Shown here: positions 36,058 through 49,782 of the stretch, in pieces | How the letters are laid out: each line of letters starts with the position of its first letter | How positions within the stretch are numbered: the first letter of the stretch is position 1 | Assembly (NCBI RefSeq): GCF_024323335.1 | Contig: NC_066581.1 | Coordinates: 351,048,409-351,112,408 of the forward strand | Reading direction: 5' to 3' | DNA from: Lathyrus oleraceus | Lineage: Eukaryota > Streptophyta > Magnoliopsida > Fabales > Fabaceae | DNA: 64,000 nucleotides | The notes under the pieces: generated by a model | Told to the model about the DNA's origin: nothing | The model's database searches: none | The model's input: only the letters and a program-made list of their open reading frames with translations | Position numbers and translations under genes: made by a program

Positions 36058-39000
36058 TGTAGCGGTAAATTCATGACCATCAAGCTATGGATAAACTTGA
36101 CGTCAATAAAACCAGAGTCACCACCGCGCTTTTATTGTTTCTAAAGGAAAAAGGAAAAGTATGAACGAAACCCAAAGATAATAAGTTTTCAAATCAAAAG
36201 TGTTAGCACCCAAACTGTCCTAGGTACTCCTAGGTATCCCTTTTTGTGTACATATGTTTTTGGGTATAAATGATGTTTGATAAAAATGAGTGGGGAGATG
36301 AGAAAAGAATTAATTAATTATACTTTTGTGTTTGACAAGACCTCCGGTCTGATGCCTACGTACCAACATAAAAATGAGAGATCAAAACCCCATAGTTTGT
36401 GGTAAAATTTTCAAAGAAGTTTGTGAATTGATTTTAACAAAGGTTTAAATGAAAAGGCACAAAAGGCTAAAAATTTGAATGGGGTTGTTAGTTATTTTTG
36501 TCTTTTGAAATTCAAGTTAATATGGTTAAGTTTATTTACAAATTTGATTTAAGAAAAGAAGTTTAAAAATTCAATGGCATAAGGCCAAAGTTTCTAATCA
36601 TTAAAACATGTCTAAGTTTTAAATTTACAAGCAAAACAAGTTTTTGAAAAGAGGGATAGATTTTGAAACTAAAGAAGTGGGAGGAGATGAAGGGACTACC
36701 CTAAGCAAAAATTTAAAAGTTTAAGAATTGAAAAGATCTGACCAATGCGATGCAATCCAACAGACAAGAATGTCATATAGAAACCCATTTTCCTTTGGAC
36801 TTTGATAAACAATAAGCAATGAGAAATATCCAAACATCAAGTGAAAACCAAGGCATCAAATAAAGATAGCCATATCCAAGGAAGCACTCCAATAGCTAGC
36901 AGTCTTCAGTGTCTTCCAATGTATCCGATGAAATATTCCTTGATCAACTTAGAACAAAACATCAGGCATAGACAACAATAAAAAAATAACAATCAAGCAC
37001 AGATACATAGTAGTAGATGAATCAAAGAGATCCAAGGTCTTACATCAGATGAAGGCACAACCAAAGATAGTTCAGTCTCAGATGTTGGCATTGGCCAAGT
37101 CCTTTAGCATAGGGAGTGTTGCCTAGTTTTAAGTCCAAAAGTTCAGATCAAGTCCCAACAGTCCAACATTTTTTTAAAGGTTTTTTTGTTGTTATTAGGT
37201 GTTTTAGGGTCCTAAAACCACAAATAAAACAAAGGTAAACAAACAATAAATGCAATCACAAGATATGGATCACATGAGCAAAGTGAAACAGATATGAAAC
37301 ATAAACAAGTTATATCAAATGTAAATGGCAGATGTATGTCAAGTGACTGAAATTTAAATTGCATAAAGTAAATGACTTGAAAGTAAAAGCATAATGAATA
37401 AGAGTTAGTCAATGGTTAGTCAAATGTTAGTGTTTAGTTTTAATTGATTAAGTCATTCTTTGGACACACTCAACCATTCATTGACAAGTATGAACCCTTA
37501 AACCAAGACATCTTCCATGAGAAGGGCTCCAACTTGGATAATTCAACAAGTATGCCACTAGCTCTCATGAAAGGAAAAAGGGTCAAGTTTCCACACAATG
37601 CCATGAAGAATGGGAGACTTACAATCTCACTTACTAGAATGCTATGCTTTGAGGGTCAAATTTAGCTCTATGTTAAACAATCGTAATTAGACTTATGTAG
37701 AAGTCACAACTATCTGAGGCCGGGCAATAAAAATATAGGTGTTAATGCATGTTAGTGATTTGGTACAAAGAATCAAACTCCTAAAACATACCACACACTA
37801 AAAGAAAATGGGAAGGACCTATCTCAGTCAAACTTGTATTGATTCATCTAACACAAGGTCATTGATGAATCAATTAGCATTTAGGCATTAGATATTTCAT
37901 TGGTCAAATGAGAGAATGGGGAAGAATAAGGATGAAGATGAAGAGGGAAGGGGAAATAGAATCACAAATTGATCATGAGAGGAATTTCATTTGATCAATA
38001 CCATCCATTCATTTTGGGAGGTGAAATGTACATTTCATCAATCCCCTAAATCCAATGGTTTTGATACAACAAAAGTAAAATCAACCATGACCAAGACCCA
38101 AACAAAAAGTCAAACACCACAAGACCATAAAGATGGCTCAACATAATTTGTAAATATTTAATCAATTAAAAACACATTAAAAATGAATTAAAATGCATTT
38201 TAATTTGGACAAAACCTCAAATCCCTTCAAAACACCAAATAAATGGCCAAGGGATTTATCCTAGGCCAAACAAGGTCAAAAGACCTTAGACAAAAAATTT
38301 CATTATTTTTAGAAAGTCAGAAGTATTTTACAATAATTAATAATATGCACAAGAACATTTAATTCATGAAAAATATCAAAATTAATCCAAAAAATAATTT
38401 TAATTCAAAATATGGAAGAGGAAAATATTTAAATATTTTTGGTGAAAGTCCCATATTTTTTGGATTAAAAATGGATTTATTATGAATTAAACAAAATAAG
38501 GCTATTTAAAAATAAAAATAGAAATTAAAATAAATGAGAAAAAACAAGGGCCATCAGATCTCCCTCATTAATTGAGGTGGCAGATCTGATGGCAAAGCAC
38601 GCGCGTTCCATGGTGAACTTGAGTCAATGCATCACACGCGTGGTAATCAAAAGGAAAGGCCATGATTAAAATGTGGATGTAAGATCAGATGACCTGGGAT
38701 GTTCTAGCGCATCACTGGAGCCCTAGCTCCAGTCATCTTCTCTGGTGGACTTCACTGGACTGGTCCACCACAAACCACCATCAAAATGAAAAGTAAGGAC
38801 ATGGTTTTAAAGGAAAAATGCTCAAGAGCTCGAATCTGACCTCCATTTCATCCAATTCCAAGTATATTGAAAGATGCATGGATTTAAAATTTGAGGTGCA
38901 TGATCTTAGTTGCTTCGATTTGACCTCAAAGCAACTCAATCTTGTTTCCTACATTGGTAGGATTTTAGCCAACCAAAAATAAAAGAGAATGGTGTAGAAT

Positions 39001-40813
39001 TGAGAGAGAATCGAAGGCTTAAAGTTTCTGAAAATTCACCTTCGGGTAGCTTGAATCTGGCTTGATGTTGCTTCCAATTTTCTCTGGCTCGACTCTAGAA
39101 GCTTGCAGGAAGTGAAATGGATCAAAGAAAGGCTTGGATTCTTGGAATTTCAATCTCAAAACAAAAGGAGATTTGAAACTTGATTTCAAGTGAAATCTTC
39201 AAGTTTATCTTTTAATGGAGGTTAGGGATGCAATGCTTCAAAGCTTGGGCAGAAGGGATCCTCATTGTGATCATAATGGACCTGCATTTATAGGGTTATG
39301 CATTGTTTTTCACACACTTGAAAATTTAGCCAAATTTAGCAACCTTGGTGCATGGATGCATGGGCATTGATTTGGGCCCAAGTCATGATGTAGTCTTACT
39401 ACAATTCATGCACAATGAGTACTGAAACAATAACATGTAAGCATGCAATAGGAAATGGTCACTTGAATTCAAAACTTGCCAAAATAAACCTATGAAAGGA
39501 GCCATGTCCAAGTCCCTTAATTCTTGTCTGAATAAGGTGATCTTGGACTCTTTGGAAAGGTCTCATCAAGTTGAACAACTTTGATGTTGAACACTTTTCC
39601 ATTTTGAGCTTGGATCATGATGAAGTTTGAGGTGGAAGTTTGAGAAATCAAACATAATTGAAAATTTTCTAAGTACCAAGTCAAATGACCACTTCTTCCA
39701 CCTTGAATAATGTTTGCTATGAGCTCCAAATGAAAATCGTTTCTTCACCAAAGTTGTAGCTCTTTCATCCCTATTCAATTGGGTAACAAATTTGACATCA
39801 TTTGGATTTGGCATGAGGGAGTTATGAATTTTAGAAGTTTAGGAAAATTGCTTGTTCATTGGTAATGGCCCAAAATGACCTATAATGTTTCCTCTTGGAA
39901 CATGCCCTTGCAAGTTGATTTTTACATTTCTCAAAGAAATTTTTTTGTATAGGAAATATTTTATTTGATCATGAAACTTGGATGGTCTTCATATCATACA
40001 AATTGAGAAAGTTATGGTCCTTGGAAGTTGACCTCCTAACTAGGGCACATACAAAATGACCTATAATCTTTCACCATAAAACATAACTTTCCAAGCAAAA
40101 CTAGCTCTTGATGCCAACATGAAAGTTGTTTGAAATGTCATAAAGAGTAACGTTTCTCTTGGAATCATTTTAATATGACAAAAATTGTAGGAGATAGGGT
40201 CTAGGGAACCCCAATTTTGACAAGTTGACTTTCTCTGGTCAACCTCTTCGAACCAACTTGAAAAATTGAAGTTATCTTGATCTTTAGATATCATGGAGGA
40301 TCATATATGCATAATATTATGTATAATGGAGTATCCCTTGAGATATTTGATCAATTGGTGAATAAACTTGCTAAGGAAGTCACACAAGATACCCAGATGA
40401 ATTAGGGCTTCCAAGACAAACAAGCTTCAAAGTCTTGATGGATTCTTGATCAAAATGATAAATTAAGAACATGGGGGATCCATATATGATGTTTAGAACC
40501 AATGTTAATCTTTCCTTAATTGATCTCTTTCACTAAGGGTCTCAAACCCTAGTTGTGAGCTTGATGAGGCATTGGTGGATGCACACACTACCTACAAAAG
40601 AAATAAAGCTATACATAGACATATTTTTGTATTTTTAGTTAGTAAATAAAGAAAAAGAAAAAGAAAGTATGATAAAATTAAATGTGGTTGGTGATCTCTT
40701 CCAATGCGAATCCAATGAATGAGGGGTAAGGAAGATACCGAGGTGTGATCCCAAAGTCAATGCAATCGATGAGATAGCATGAGGCATCTTAGGGTCAAAA
40801 TTGGGGTCTTACA
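36058..40813 (-). mobile_element. Solo LTR 1, Ogre-like, minus strand (4756 bp)
   Basis: On the plus strand it starts TGTAGCGG and ends GTCTTACA, the reverse complement of a TGTAAGACCCCAATTTTGAC...GCTACA LTR. It is flanked by a perfect ATATG duplication and contains no internal domain, so it is a solo LTR left by LTR-LTR recombination. It belongs to the same subfamily as the B 3' LTR and solo LTR 2. On the minus strand the TATA box is at 39286-39292, and the conserved hairpin is at 36219-36234. No gene is seen; the short ORFs are chance. Confidence 0.92.
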
Positions 40814-40818
40814 ATATG
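40814..40818 (+). repeat. Target-site duplication of solo LTR 1, right copy
   Basis: ATATG, identical to 36053-36057, directly follows the LTR end. Confidence 0.92.
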
Positions 40819-42381
40819 ATTTTCCTAGCGAAGATATTTTGTATTTGAAGATGAAGGATTGTGAGGAACCATTGCTTGAAGAAGGGTCAGAACCTGGTTC
40901 CCGTTGGGGTATGGTATTTGATGGAGCTGTTAATTCACATGGTAATGGCATTGGAGCAGTGATTATTACTCCTCACAATACTCATTTTCCGTTTACATCT
41001 AGATTAAACTTAAAGTGTACAAATAATATGGATGAGTATGAAGATTGCATTATAGGGCTTTAGGAAGCCATTGATCTCAGAATCAAATACCTCGACGTCT
41101 ATGGAGATTCAACTTTGGTAGTCAATCAGATCAAAGGTGAATGGGAGATGAATCAACAATGTTTGATACCATATAAAGATTATGCGAAGAGGATTTCAAC
41201 TTTATTTACAAAGGTCTAGTTACATCATATCCCTCGGGACGAAAACCGAATGGCAAACGCTCTTGCAACATTGGCTTCCATGATTGTGGTGAATTTTTGG
41301 AATGAAGTCCCTAATTTGACCGTGATGCGTATTGATAGGCCAACTTATTTGTTTGTCGTTAAAGAAGTCAAAGATGAAAATCCATGGTATTATGATATCA
41401 AGTATTTCCTCCAAAGTCATATTTACCCGCCTAGGGAATCTTTGAAAGTAAGAAGACTCTGAGAAGATTAACTAGCAACTTCTACCTGAATGGTGATGTG
41501 CTTTATAAGAGAAACTTTGATACGGTTTTGCTCAGATGCGTGGATAGACACAAAGCAAACTTGTTTATTACTGAAGTCCATGAAGATTCCTTTGGTACTC
41601 ATTCCAATGGACATGATATGGTAAAGAAGATGTTGAGAGCAGGTTACTATTGACTGACAATGGAATCTGACTATTACAAGTTTGTGAAGAAATGCCTTAA
41701 GTGTCAAATTTATACATATAAGATTCATGTTCCTCCGACACTGTTGAACGTCATTTCCTCCCCATGGCCCTTCTCCATGTGGGAAATTGATATGATTGAC
41801 ATGATTGAGCCCAAGGTTTCGAACGAACATCGTTTCACTCTGGTGGCTATTGACTACTTCACAAAGTGGGTTGAAGCGGCATCGTATGCAAATGTGACCA
41901 AGCAGGTTGTGGTCAGGTTTATCAAGAATCAGATTATATGTTGATATGGTGTTCCAAGTAAGATCATTACTGATAATGGATCAAACTTGAATAATAATAT
42001 GGTGGAAGTTCTTTGTAAGGACTTCAAGATTGCATATCATAATTCTTCTCCCTACAGAACTAAGATGAATGGTGCTGTCGAATATGCAAATAAGAACATT
42101 ATGAAAATCATTCAGAAGATGGTTGTGACATACAAAGATTGGCATGAGATGCTCCTGTATGCTTTGCATGGGTACCACACATCCATCCGCACTCAGAAGA
42201 TATGACCAACTGAATTTGATTGAAGAGAAGATATTGACTGCCATGTGTCATGGTCAGTTATATCAATAGAGAATGAAGAAAGCATTTGATAAGAAGGTCA
42301 AGCCCCGTGTGTTCAGAGAAGGTGACCTCGTGATCAAGAAGATATTATCTTTCAAACCTGATGCTAGGGGCAAGTGGACTC
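40819..42381 (+). pseudogene. Element B second RNase H and integrase, degraded, cut by element C
   Basis: The second RNase H keeps FDGA (about 40918-40929), EYED and the YGDS block (about 41099-41110), all of which are damaged or missing in A. Integrase follows with the HHCC finger, D in EIDMID, D in ITDNGSN and E in GAVEYANK. Breaks are TAG at about 41061, TAG at 41217-41219, a frameshift near 41450, TGA at about 41651 (TGG in A), TGA at 41942, a deletion of about 120 bp at about 42195 relative to A 24850-24970, and TAG near 42268. The copy is cut by element C at 42381 and resumes at 56377. Confidence 0.88.
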
Positions 42382-45300
42382 TGTTAGAACAAGATTTTGG
42401 TTCTATAATTTATCTCTAAGTTTTGATGATAACAAAGGATGAAACATTTTGGTACCCTAATAAAATTCTCTAAGTGCATAGGACTTTAATGAAAAATGAA
42501 TCCGATGAAACAACATCTGACATCACATTAATCAAGAATAACTAACTTAGATTTAAAGGTACTCGCTCTGACACTGAAGACAATGATGTCCACAACATCT
42601 GACATCCGAAGACTCTAAAACTTTACATCTGAAGGATCCCACACATGAATATTCTGATGATCCTTACATCTGAAGAATGTCTAATTAGAGATCAGTCAAG
42701 AACTTCTGAAGAAAACGCATCAGACAACTATCTGAAGAATACAAGATCGAAGAGAAGTATCTGAATTCCGCGCACTCTGATTCACGTCCAACAGATCAGA
42801 TCAATACTTAACAACGAAGTATTCCAAATATGGTATGAATCTTTATATGGAGAAAACTGAATACTCTCCTAAACTACTATGGAAAGGACAATAAAGTAAA
42901 TGTCATTTAAGTCTCATCATTATCAAGATATCAACATCAATGCTCCATTCAACGGTATCATCTCCAAGCACTATAAAAAGGCCCAACTATCATCATACAA
43001 AATATACGAAGATATAACACAAGAATTCCGCACATCAAAATTAAGTCATACACAAAATTCTTATCTTACGTTATCACACGAGTGTAGCGGTAAATTCATG
43101 ACCATCAAACTATGGATAAGTTTAACGTCAATAAAACAAGAGTCGCCACCACGCTTTTATTATTTCCAAAGGAAAAGGGAAAAGTACGAACAAAACCCAA
43201 AGATAAGAAGGTTTCAAATCAAAACTAATAAAATGCCATAGATTACAGGTAAGGGGGTTGATTACACAGAGGGAAGGTGTTAGCACCCAAAGTGTCCTAG
43301 GTACTCCTAGGGAGCCCTTTTTTATGTGTGTATGTATTTTTGGTATAAAATATGCTTGAGAAAAATAGAGCGTGGGGATGAGAAAAGAATTCATTGATTA
43401 TATTTTTGTGTTTGACAAGTTCTTCGGACTTGTGCCTACGTACCAACATAAAAATGAGGGATCAAAACCTCGTAGTTCGTGGTAACAATTTCCAAATGAA
43501 TGGATTGCTTTTAATCAAAATTTAAGTTTAAAAGAGGCACAAAGGGCCCAAAAGTTTGAATGAGTGTTATTTCTTTTTGTCTTTTGAAATTTTAAGTCAA
43601 TATTGTTAAGTTCATTTACAAGTTTTGATTAAGAAAAGTTTAAAAAAATGCAATGGCATAAGGCCAAAGTTTCTAATTTGGAATAAGGTCTAAGTTTTGA
43701 AATCACAAGCAAAGAAGGTTTTTTTTAAAAGAGGGGGAGATATTTTGAAATTTAAGAAGTGGGAGGAGATGAAGAGACTGATCCTAAGCATAAAATTAAA
43801 AGTTAAGAGTTGAAAAGATCTGATCAATGGGATGCAATCCAATAGACAAGAATGTCATATAGAAAACCCATTTTCCCTTTGGACTTTGAATCAAGAAAAT
43901 ATCCATAAGCAATTAGCAATATGAAGAGCAAGGCATCAAATAAAAATGGCCACATCCAAGCAAGCAAATCCATAGCTAATAGTCTTATTTTATCTTCTTA
44001 TGTACCAGATGAAATACTCCTTGATTTTCGCTCAGAATAAGGTATTAGACATGAGATCAAAATAAAAGTTGCATCAAGACCATGTAGCAGATGAATTCAA
44101 GTGGATATCAATACTTGCATCAGATGAAATCTCAAATTACAATAACTTGGTGTCAGAAATGTTGGCATTGGTCAAGTCCTTTTGCATATGGAATGTTGCC
44201 TAATCATAAGTCCAAAAGCTCAGATCAAACCCAACAGTCCATACAAACATTGTTTAGGGTTTTTTGTTGTTTATTAGGTATCTTAAGGTCCTAAGACCAC
44301 AAACACAACCAAAATATACATTCAAATATATACAATCACAATATATGGCTCAAATGAGCAAAGTGAAAATGGAATAAACATAAACAAGTTAAATGATATG
44401 TAAATGATAATGAATGGTAAATGACTAGAAATTAAATTGCATAAAAAAATAAATTACATGAAAGTAAAAGCAATATTAATAAAAGTTAGTCAAATGTTAG
44501 TTAATGAGATGTTAGTGATGCTTTGCTTTTCAATTTATTAAGTCATTCTTTGGAGAACACTCAACCATCTATTCAAAAACATGGATCCTTGAACCAAGAC
44601 ATCTTCCAAAGGAACGAAAAAAAGCCAAGTTTCCACACAATACCATGAAAGATGGAAGACTTACAATCTCACTTACTAGAATGTTATGTCTTTAGGGTCA
44701 AATTTAGCTCTATGTTAAGCAATCGTAATTGGACTTATGTAGAAGTCACAACTATCTGAGGCCAGACAATAAAAATTTAGGTGCTAATGCATGTTAGAGA
44801 TTTGGTATAATGAACCAAACTCCTAAAATATACCACACACTAAAAGAAAAAAGATCAAAGGAGGGACCTATCTCATCCATACTTATATTGGTTCATCTAA
44901 CACAAGGTTATTAATCAACCAATTAGCCTTAGGATCTTGAGATTTCATTGGTCAATGAAAGGGATGGGAAAGAATGGGATTGAAGATGAAGAGGGAGGGG
45001 AGATGAGAGAAATACAAATTGGTCATGGGAGGAATTTTATCAAATTAAAATCATTCATTCTTTTTGGGAGATGAAATGTACATTTCATCAACCCCCTAAA
45101 TCCAATGATTTTAATCCAACAAAAGTCAAATCAACCTTAACCAAGGCCCAAACTAATAGTCGAACATCACAAGTCAATAAAAATAGCTCAACATATATTT
45201 TACATAATTAATCACTTAAAAATCAAATTAAAAATGCCTTTAAATTCAATTTAATTTGGCCAAAACCTGAAACCTCTTCAAAACACCAAATAAATGGTCA

Positions 45301-48227
45301 AGAGATTTATCCTAGGTCAATGAAGGTCAAATGACCTTAGACAAATTTTTTTATGATTTTTGAAAAGTCAGAAGTATTTTTAAACAATTAAAAAAATGCA
45401 CAAAAACAATTAATTCATGAAAAATATCAAAATTAATCCAAAAAAGTAATTTTAATTCAGAAAATGAAAGAGGAAAATATTTAAAGATTTTTCGTGAAAG
45501 TCTCATATTTTTTGGATTAAAAATGAAATTAATATGAATTAAACAAAATAAATGGATTAAACAAAAAATCAGAAAATAAAAAGAAATTCAAAAAAAAAAT
45601 GGGCCATCATATCTCCCTTATTAGTTGAGGTGGCATATCTGATGGCCACGCGCATCATGTCCATGGTGTTCTAAAGTCAGCGCGCGACAACATTGGTAAT
45701 TAAAACCAAAGGCCAAAATTAAAATAATTTAAACATATCTGATGGTTGAGAGGCGTGACAACACACCACCGGAACTAGGGCTATGGTCTTCTTCTCCGGT
45801 GGACCTCACCGGACTGGTCCACCATCAACCATCACTAAAATAAAAAACAAGAACATGGATTCAAAGAAAAAATGCTCAGGAGCTCGAATCAGGCCTCAAT
45901 TTTCTCCAATTCCAAGTATATAGAAAGATACAGGGATTTGAATTTTGAGGATCATGAACTCAGTTTCTTTGATTTGACCTCAAAGCAACTCAATCTTGTT
46001 GCCTACATTGGTAGGACTTCAGACAACCAAAAAACACAAAGAATGGTGAAGAATTGAGAGAGAATCGAAGAGATGAAGTTTCTGAAAAATCACCTTCGAG
46101 TTGCTTCAAATTCACTTGATCTTGATATGGATTTGCTTGCTTTCTCTTCCTCTTATTTGCAGAAGCCAATTTAGATGAAAATGGAAGTGAATTTCTGGAG
46201 TTTGAACTTCCAAACAGAAGATGAATTTCAAGCTCGATTTCAAAAGAAATCTTCAGAAATTCTATGGAATGGAGGGTTTTGATTGGTCTGGAAAAGCTTG
46301 GGTAAGGTATTGATGGAGTTCTGATCACAATGCACTCTTATTTATAGCCAATGCAATTGATTTCCACACACTTTCTTTCAAATGTTCAAAAATAGAAAGT
46401 TTTTTCATGAGCTAGCATGGGCGTGCACAAAGCCTAAACAATCATTTACAAGGGTCCAAAATCGTGCATAGGTCATGCTGAAAGTGTTGCATTAAGCCAT
46501 GCAAAGTTAGAATGAGTTTGATCATGAAATTCTTCCAAATGGTACCACACATTTCACCCATGTACAAGTCCTTTAATTTTGATCCAAATTATATAATCTT
46601 GGACTTTTTGGAAAGGTGAGATCAAGGACTTGTATTCTTTCACCAAGTTATATAATCTTGAACACTTTTCCATTTGAAGCTTGGGTCATGATGAATTTTG
46701 AGGTGGAAGTTTGGAAAATCAAACATATTTGAAAATTTTCTAAGTACCAAGTCAAATGTTCACTTCTTCCACCTTGAATAACTTTTTCCATGGACTTCAA
46801 ATGGAAAACATTCCTTCATAAAAGTTGTATCTATTTCAAACCTCTTCAATTTAGTCACAAATTTTACCTCATTTGGATTTGGCATGAATGAGTTATGCGT
46901 TTTAGAAGTTGAGGAAAATCACTTGTTCAATGGTAATGACCCAAAATGACCTATAATGTTTCCTATTGACACATGCACTTGCAAGTTGAAATTGAACTTA
47001 CTTCAAACATCAAGGTTGAAGTAGACATACTGAATTTCATCATGGAATTTGAATGGCTTTCATATCATAAAAATTAACCAAGTTATGGTCTTGGGAATTT
47101 GACCTCCTAACTAGGGTTCAGACAAAATGGGCTATATTCTTTCACCATAAAAAATGACTTTCCAAGCTAAACTAGATCTTTACTTCAACATGAAACTTGT
47201 TTGTAATGTCATTTTGAGTAACGTTTCTCTTGGAATCATTTTCATATGACAAGAATTGTAGGAGATAGGGTCTAGGGAACCCCAGTTTGACCAGTTGACT
47301 TTCTCTGGTCAACCACCATGAACCATCTTGCTAGCTTGATATTCTCTTGACTTTTGGGACTCATGGAGGATCATATATGCATAATATGATTTAATATGAA
47401 GTATCCTTTTAAATATTTGATCAAATGGTGAAGAAACTTGCTGAGGAAGTCACACAAGATACCCAAATGAATTAGGGCTTCCAAGGCAAACAAGCTTCCA
47501 ACTCTTGATGAATCCATATATGATGTCTAGAGTCAATGTGAACCATCTCTTGATTAGTCTCCTTGCATTGAGGGTCTTAAACCCTAGATATGAGCTTGAT
47601 GGAGCATAGGTGAGCATACACACTACCTACAAAAACAACAAACTATACATTGACATATTTTTCGTATTTTGGTTAGTAAATAATGAAAGACAAAGTATGA
47701 TATAATCAAAATGTGCTTGGTGACCTCTCCTAATGCAATCCCAAGGAATGAGGGGTAAGGAGGATGCCAAGGTGTGATCCCAAAGCTAATGCACATGATG
47801 AGATAACATGAGGGATCTTAGGGTCAAAATTGGGGTCTTACAACGAGTTGTTGCTCTAAGTGTGATCTTGATTTTTTTTCTTACTGTGTTCATATTGCTT
47901 ATCTAGAAGCACTAAACATCTTCTTGTAATTTTAAAATAGTTGTTGTAAATTTCCTCAAGTGACTTGTGAAGTCTCTAGACTTCAGAGGATTAAGAGATC
48001 AGTGTACTCTTAGACGTTTGTTGTAATATTTCTAGATTATTGGATTAAGTACTTATTGAAGGAGAAATCACCTTGGTCGGGTGGACTGGAGTAGCTTTGA
48101 ATTTCAAGCGAACCAGGATAAACTTCTGCGTTGTTTGTTTTGATTTTTGTGTTTGTGGCGTTTCCAAACGTTTTTATTATCAGTGAAAACAATTCAAACC
48201 CCCATTTCTTGTTTTTCTCTACCTTCA
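42382..48227 (+). mobile_element. 5' LTR of element C, split by solo LTR 2
   Basis: The two parts, 42382-43082 and 47848-48227, sum to 1081 bp, exactly the length of the 3' LTR (55291-56371). A TATA box, TATAAAAAG, is at 42972-42980; the 3' LTR has TATAATAAG there. The copies differ at many scattered sites, which suggests an old insertion. Confidence 0.9.
43083..47842 (-). mobile_element. Solo LTR 2, Ogre-like, minus strand (4760 bp)
   Basis: It starts TGTAGCGG and ends GTCTTACA on the plus strand, flanked by ACGAG at 43078-43082 and 43843-equivalent 47843-47847. It has no internal domain. It is of the same subfamily and nearly the same length as solo LTR 1. It splits the 5' LTR of C between TTATCACACGAG and TTGTTGCTCTAAG, which are joined in the 3' LTR of C (with T for G). 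The minus-strand TATA box is at 46339-46346, and the hairpin CCTAGG-TACT-CCTAGG (plus strand) is at 43296-43311. Confidence 0.93.
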
Positions 48228-48229
48228 AT

Positions 48230-48241
48230 TGGTATCAAAGC
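48230..48241 (+). other. Primer binding site of element C
   Basis: TGGTATCAAAGC lies three bases after the 5' LTR and matches the plant initiator-methionine tRNA primer site (TGGTATCAGAGC) except for one base. This is the usual primer of Ty1/copia elements. Confidence 0.88.
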
Positions 48242-48311
48242 TTTGTCTCTGTTATTGATTTTCAAATCAAACACTTAATAGTGTAGAGCGATCCAGCGTG
48301 AGAAAAACATC

Positions 48312-49732
48312 ATGGCCAACACCAATGAAAGAGATAGATACAATTCTAAACCTCTAGTATTCGATGGAGAGAATTTTGATTATTGGAAGGACATAATAGA
48401 AAGCTTCTTCTTAGGCTATGACGCTGACTTATGGGACATTACCATAAATGGTTATGAACCACCTGTATCTGCTCTTGGTATTTTTATTGCAAGAAAAAAA
48501 TGAGTGATGATCAGAAGCGTGACTTCAAAAATCACCACAAAGCCAGAACGATTCTGTTGAATGCAATATCCTACAATGAATATGAAAAGATCACCAACAG
48601 GGAAACAACTAAAGAAATATTTGATTCCCCAAAGATGGCTCATGAAGGCAATAATCAAGTCAAAGAGACTAAGGCTCTGGCCTTAATCCAAAAATTTGAA
48701 GCCTTCAGAATGGAGGATGATGAATCTGTAGAGGTAATGTTTTCTAGATTTCAAACTTTAGTTGCAGGACTCAAGGTTCTGGACAAAGGATACACAACTA
48801 CAGACCATGTCAAAAAGATAATCATAAGTTTTCCAAAGAAATGGAGACCTATGGTTACTTCCTTAAAACTATCCAAGGATCTGAATAACATAAGCCTGGA
48901 AGAACTAATCATCTCCCTTAGGAGTCCCGAGATAGAGCTAGAGGAAGATGAGGCTCAAAATAAAAGTAAATCAATGGCTCTAAAGTCCAGATCAGAAAGA
49001 CGAAATCCAGAAAGGAACAAAGCCTTTCAAGTTGAAGAAGAAGACGACGATGATTCTGAAAAAGATGATTTTGATAATGAAGAAGAGTTATCTATTATAA
49101 CCAAAAGAGTTAAACAACTCTGGAGAAAAAGGAACAACAACTTTAGAAGACCTAGACAAAAGGGAGATCGTTCAGAGTCAACTTCCAAAAGCAAACCAAA
49201 CAAAGAGGTAACCTACTATGAATGTAAAGAACAAGGACACTACAGAAATGAATGTCCAAAGCTCAAGAAAGATAGTTCCAGAAAAGAAGGATTCAATAAA
49301 AAATCCTTCAAAACTAAGAAGGGGATCATGGGAACTTGGGATGACTCTGAACCTGACACCTCAGAATCAAACTCTGAAGAGGAACAAGCAAATGTTGCAT
49401 TCATGGCTACCATATTTAGAAGTTCATCCGAAAGAGAATATGACTCTGAAGAGGTATTTTCTGAACTCTCTTACTCTGATATGGAAGCTTGTTTATTAGA
49501 ATCTCTAAGCTCTTATCATAAGCTTCGACAGAAATTCAAGATCCTAAAAAGGGTCCATGAAGAAACTGTTGAAGAGTGTGATAAGCTTGAGAAAGAGGTT
49601 TCTGAACATAAAGGAAAAAAATTTATCCTTGAAAAAGAAAATGAACTTTCAATCAAAAAATGCTTAAAACTTGAAGAAACTCTTTTGAAAGCTCCACCAA
49701 CTTCTGACACCATCATATATAAATGGGCTTGA
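48312..49732 (+). pseudogene. Element C gag, frameshifted
   Basis: ATG 48312 opens a gag of the copia UBN2 type (LVFDGENFDYWKD). At 48494-48500 an A run is one base short for the frame, giving TGA 48501; the rest is read from 48500 (MSDDQKRDFKNH...). The zinc knuckle near 49214-49255 reads YECKEQGHYRNEC preceded by Tyr; the first Cys of the CX2CX4HX4C pattern is replaced (TGC to TAC), so metal binding would be impaired. A Glu-rich coiled-coil region follows (about 49540-49690). The frame ends at TGA 49730-49732 inside a 29-bp duplication. Gag would form the particle. Confidence 0.88.
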
Positions 49733-49782
49733 AAGAAGTAAAATGGATTTTATGGGCTTGAAAGAAGTAAAATGGATTTTAT
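49725..49782 (+). repeat. 29-bp tandem duplication in element C
   Basis: Two identical 29-bp units, 49725-49753 and 49754-49782, each begin GGGCTTGAAAGAAG. The length is not a multiple of three, and the gag-pol frame meets a stop in the first unit. Confidence 0.95.

Noticed and set aside
36058..47842. Minus-strand LTRs as the two LTRs of one element (36058-40813 and 43083-47842)
   Set aside because: Each has its own perfect 5-bp duplication (ATATG and ACGAG), and the sequence between them belongs to B and C.
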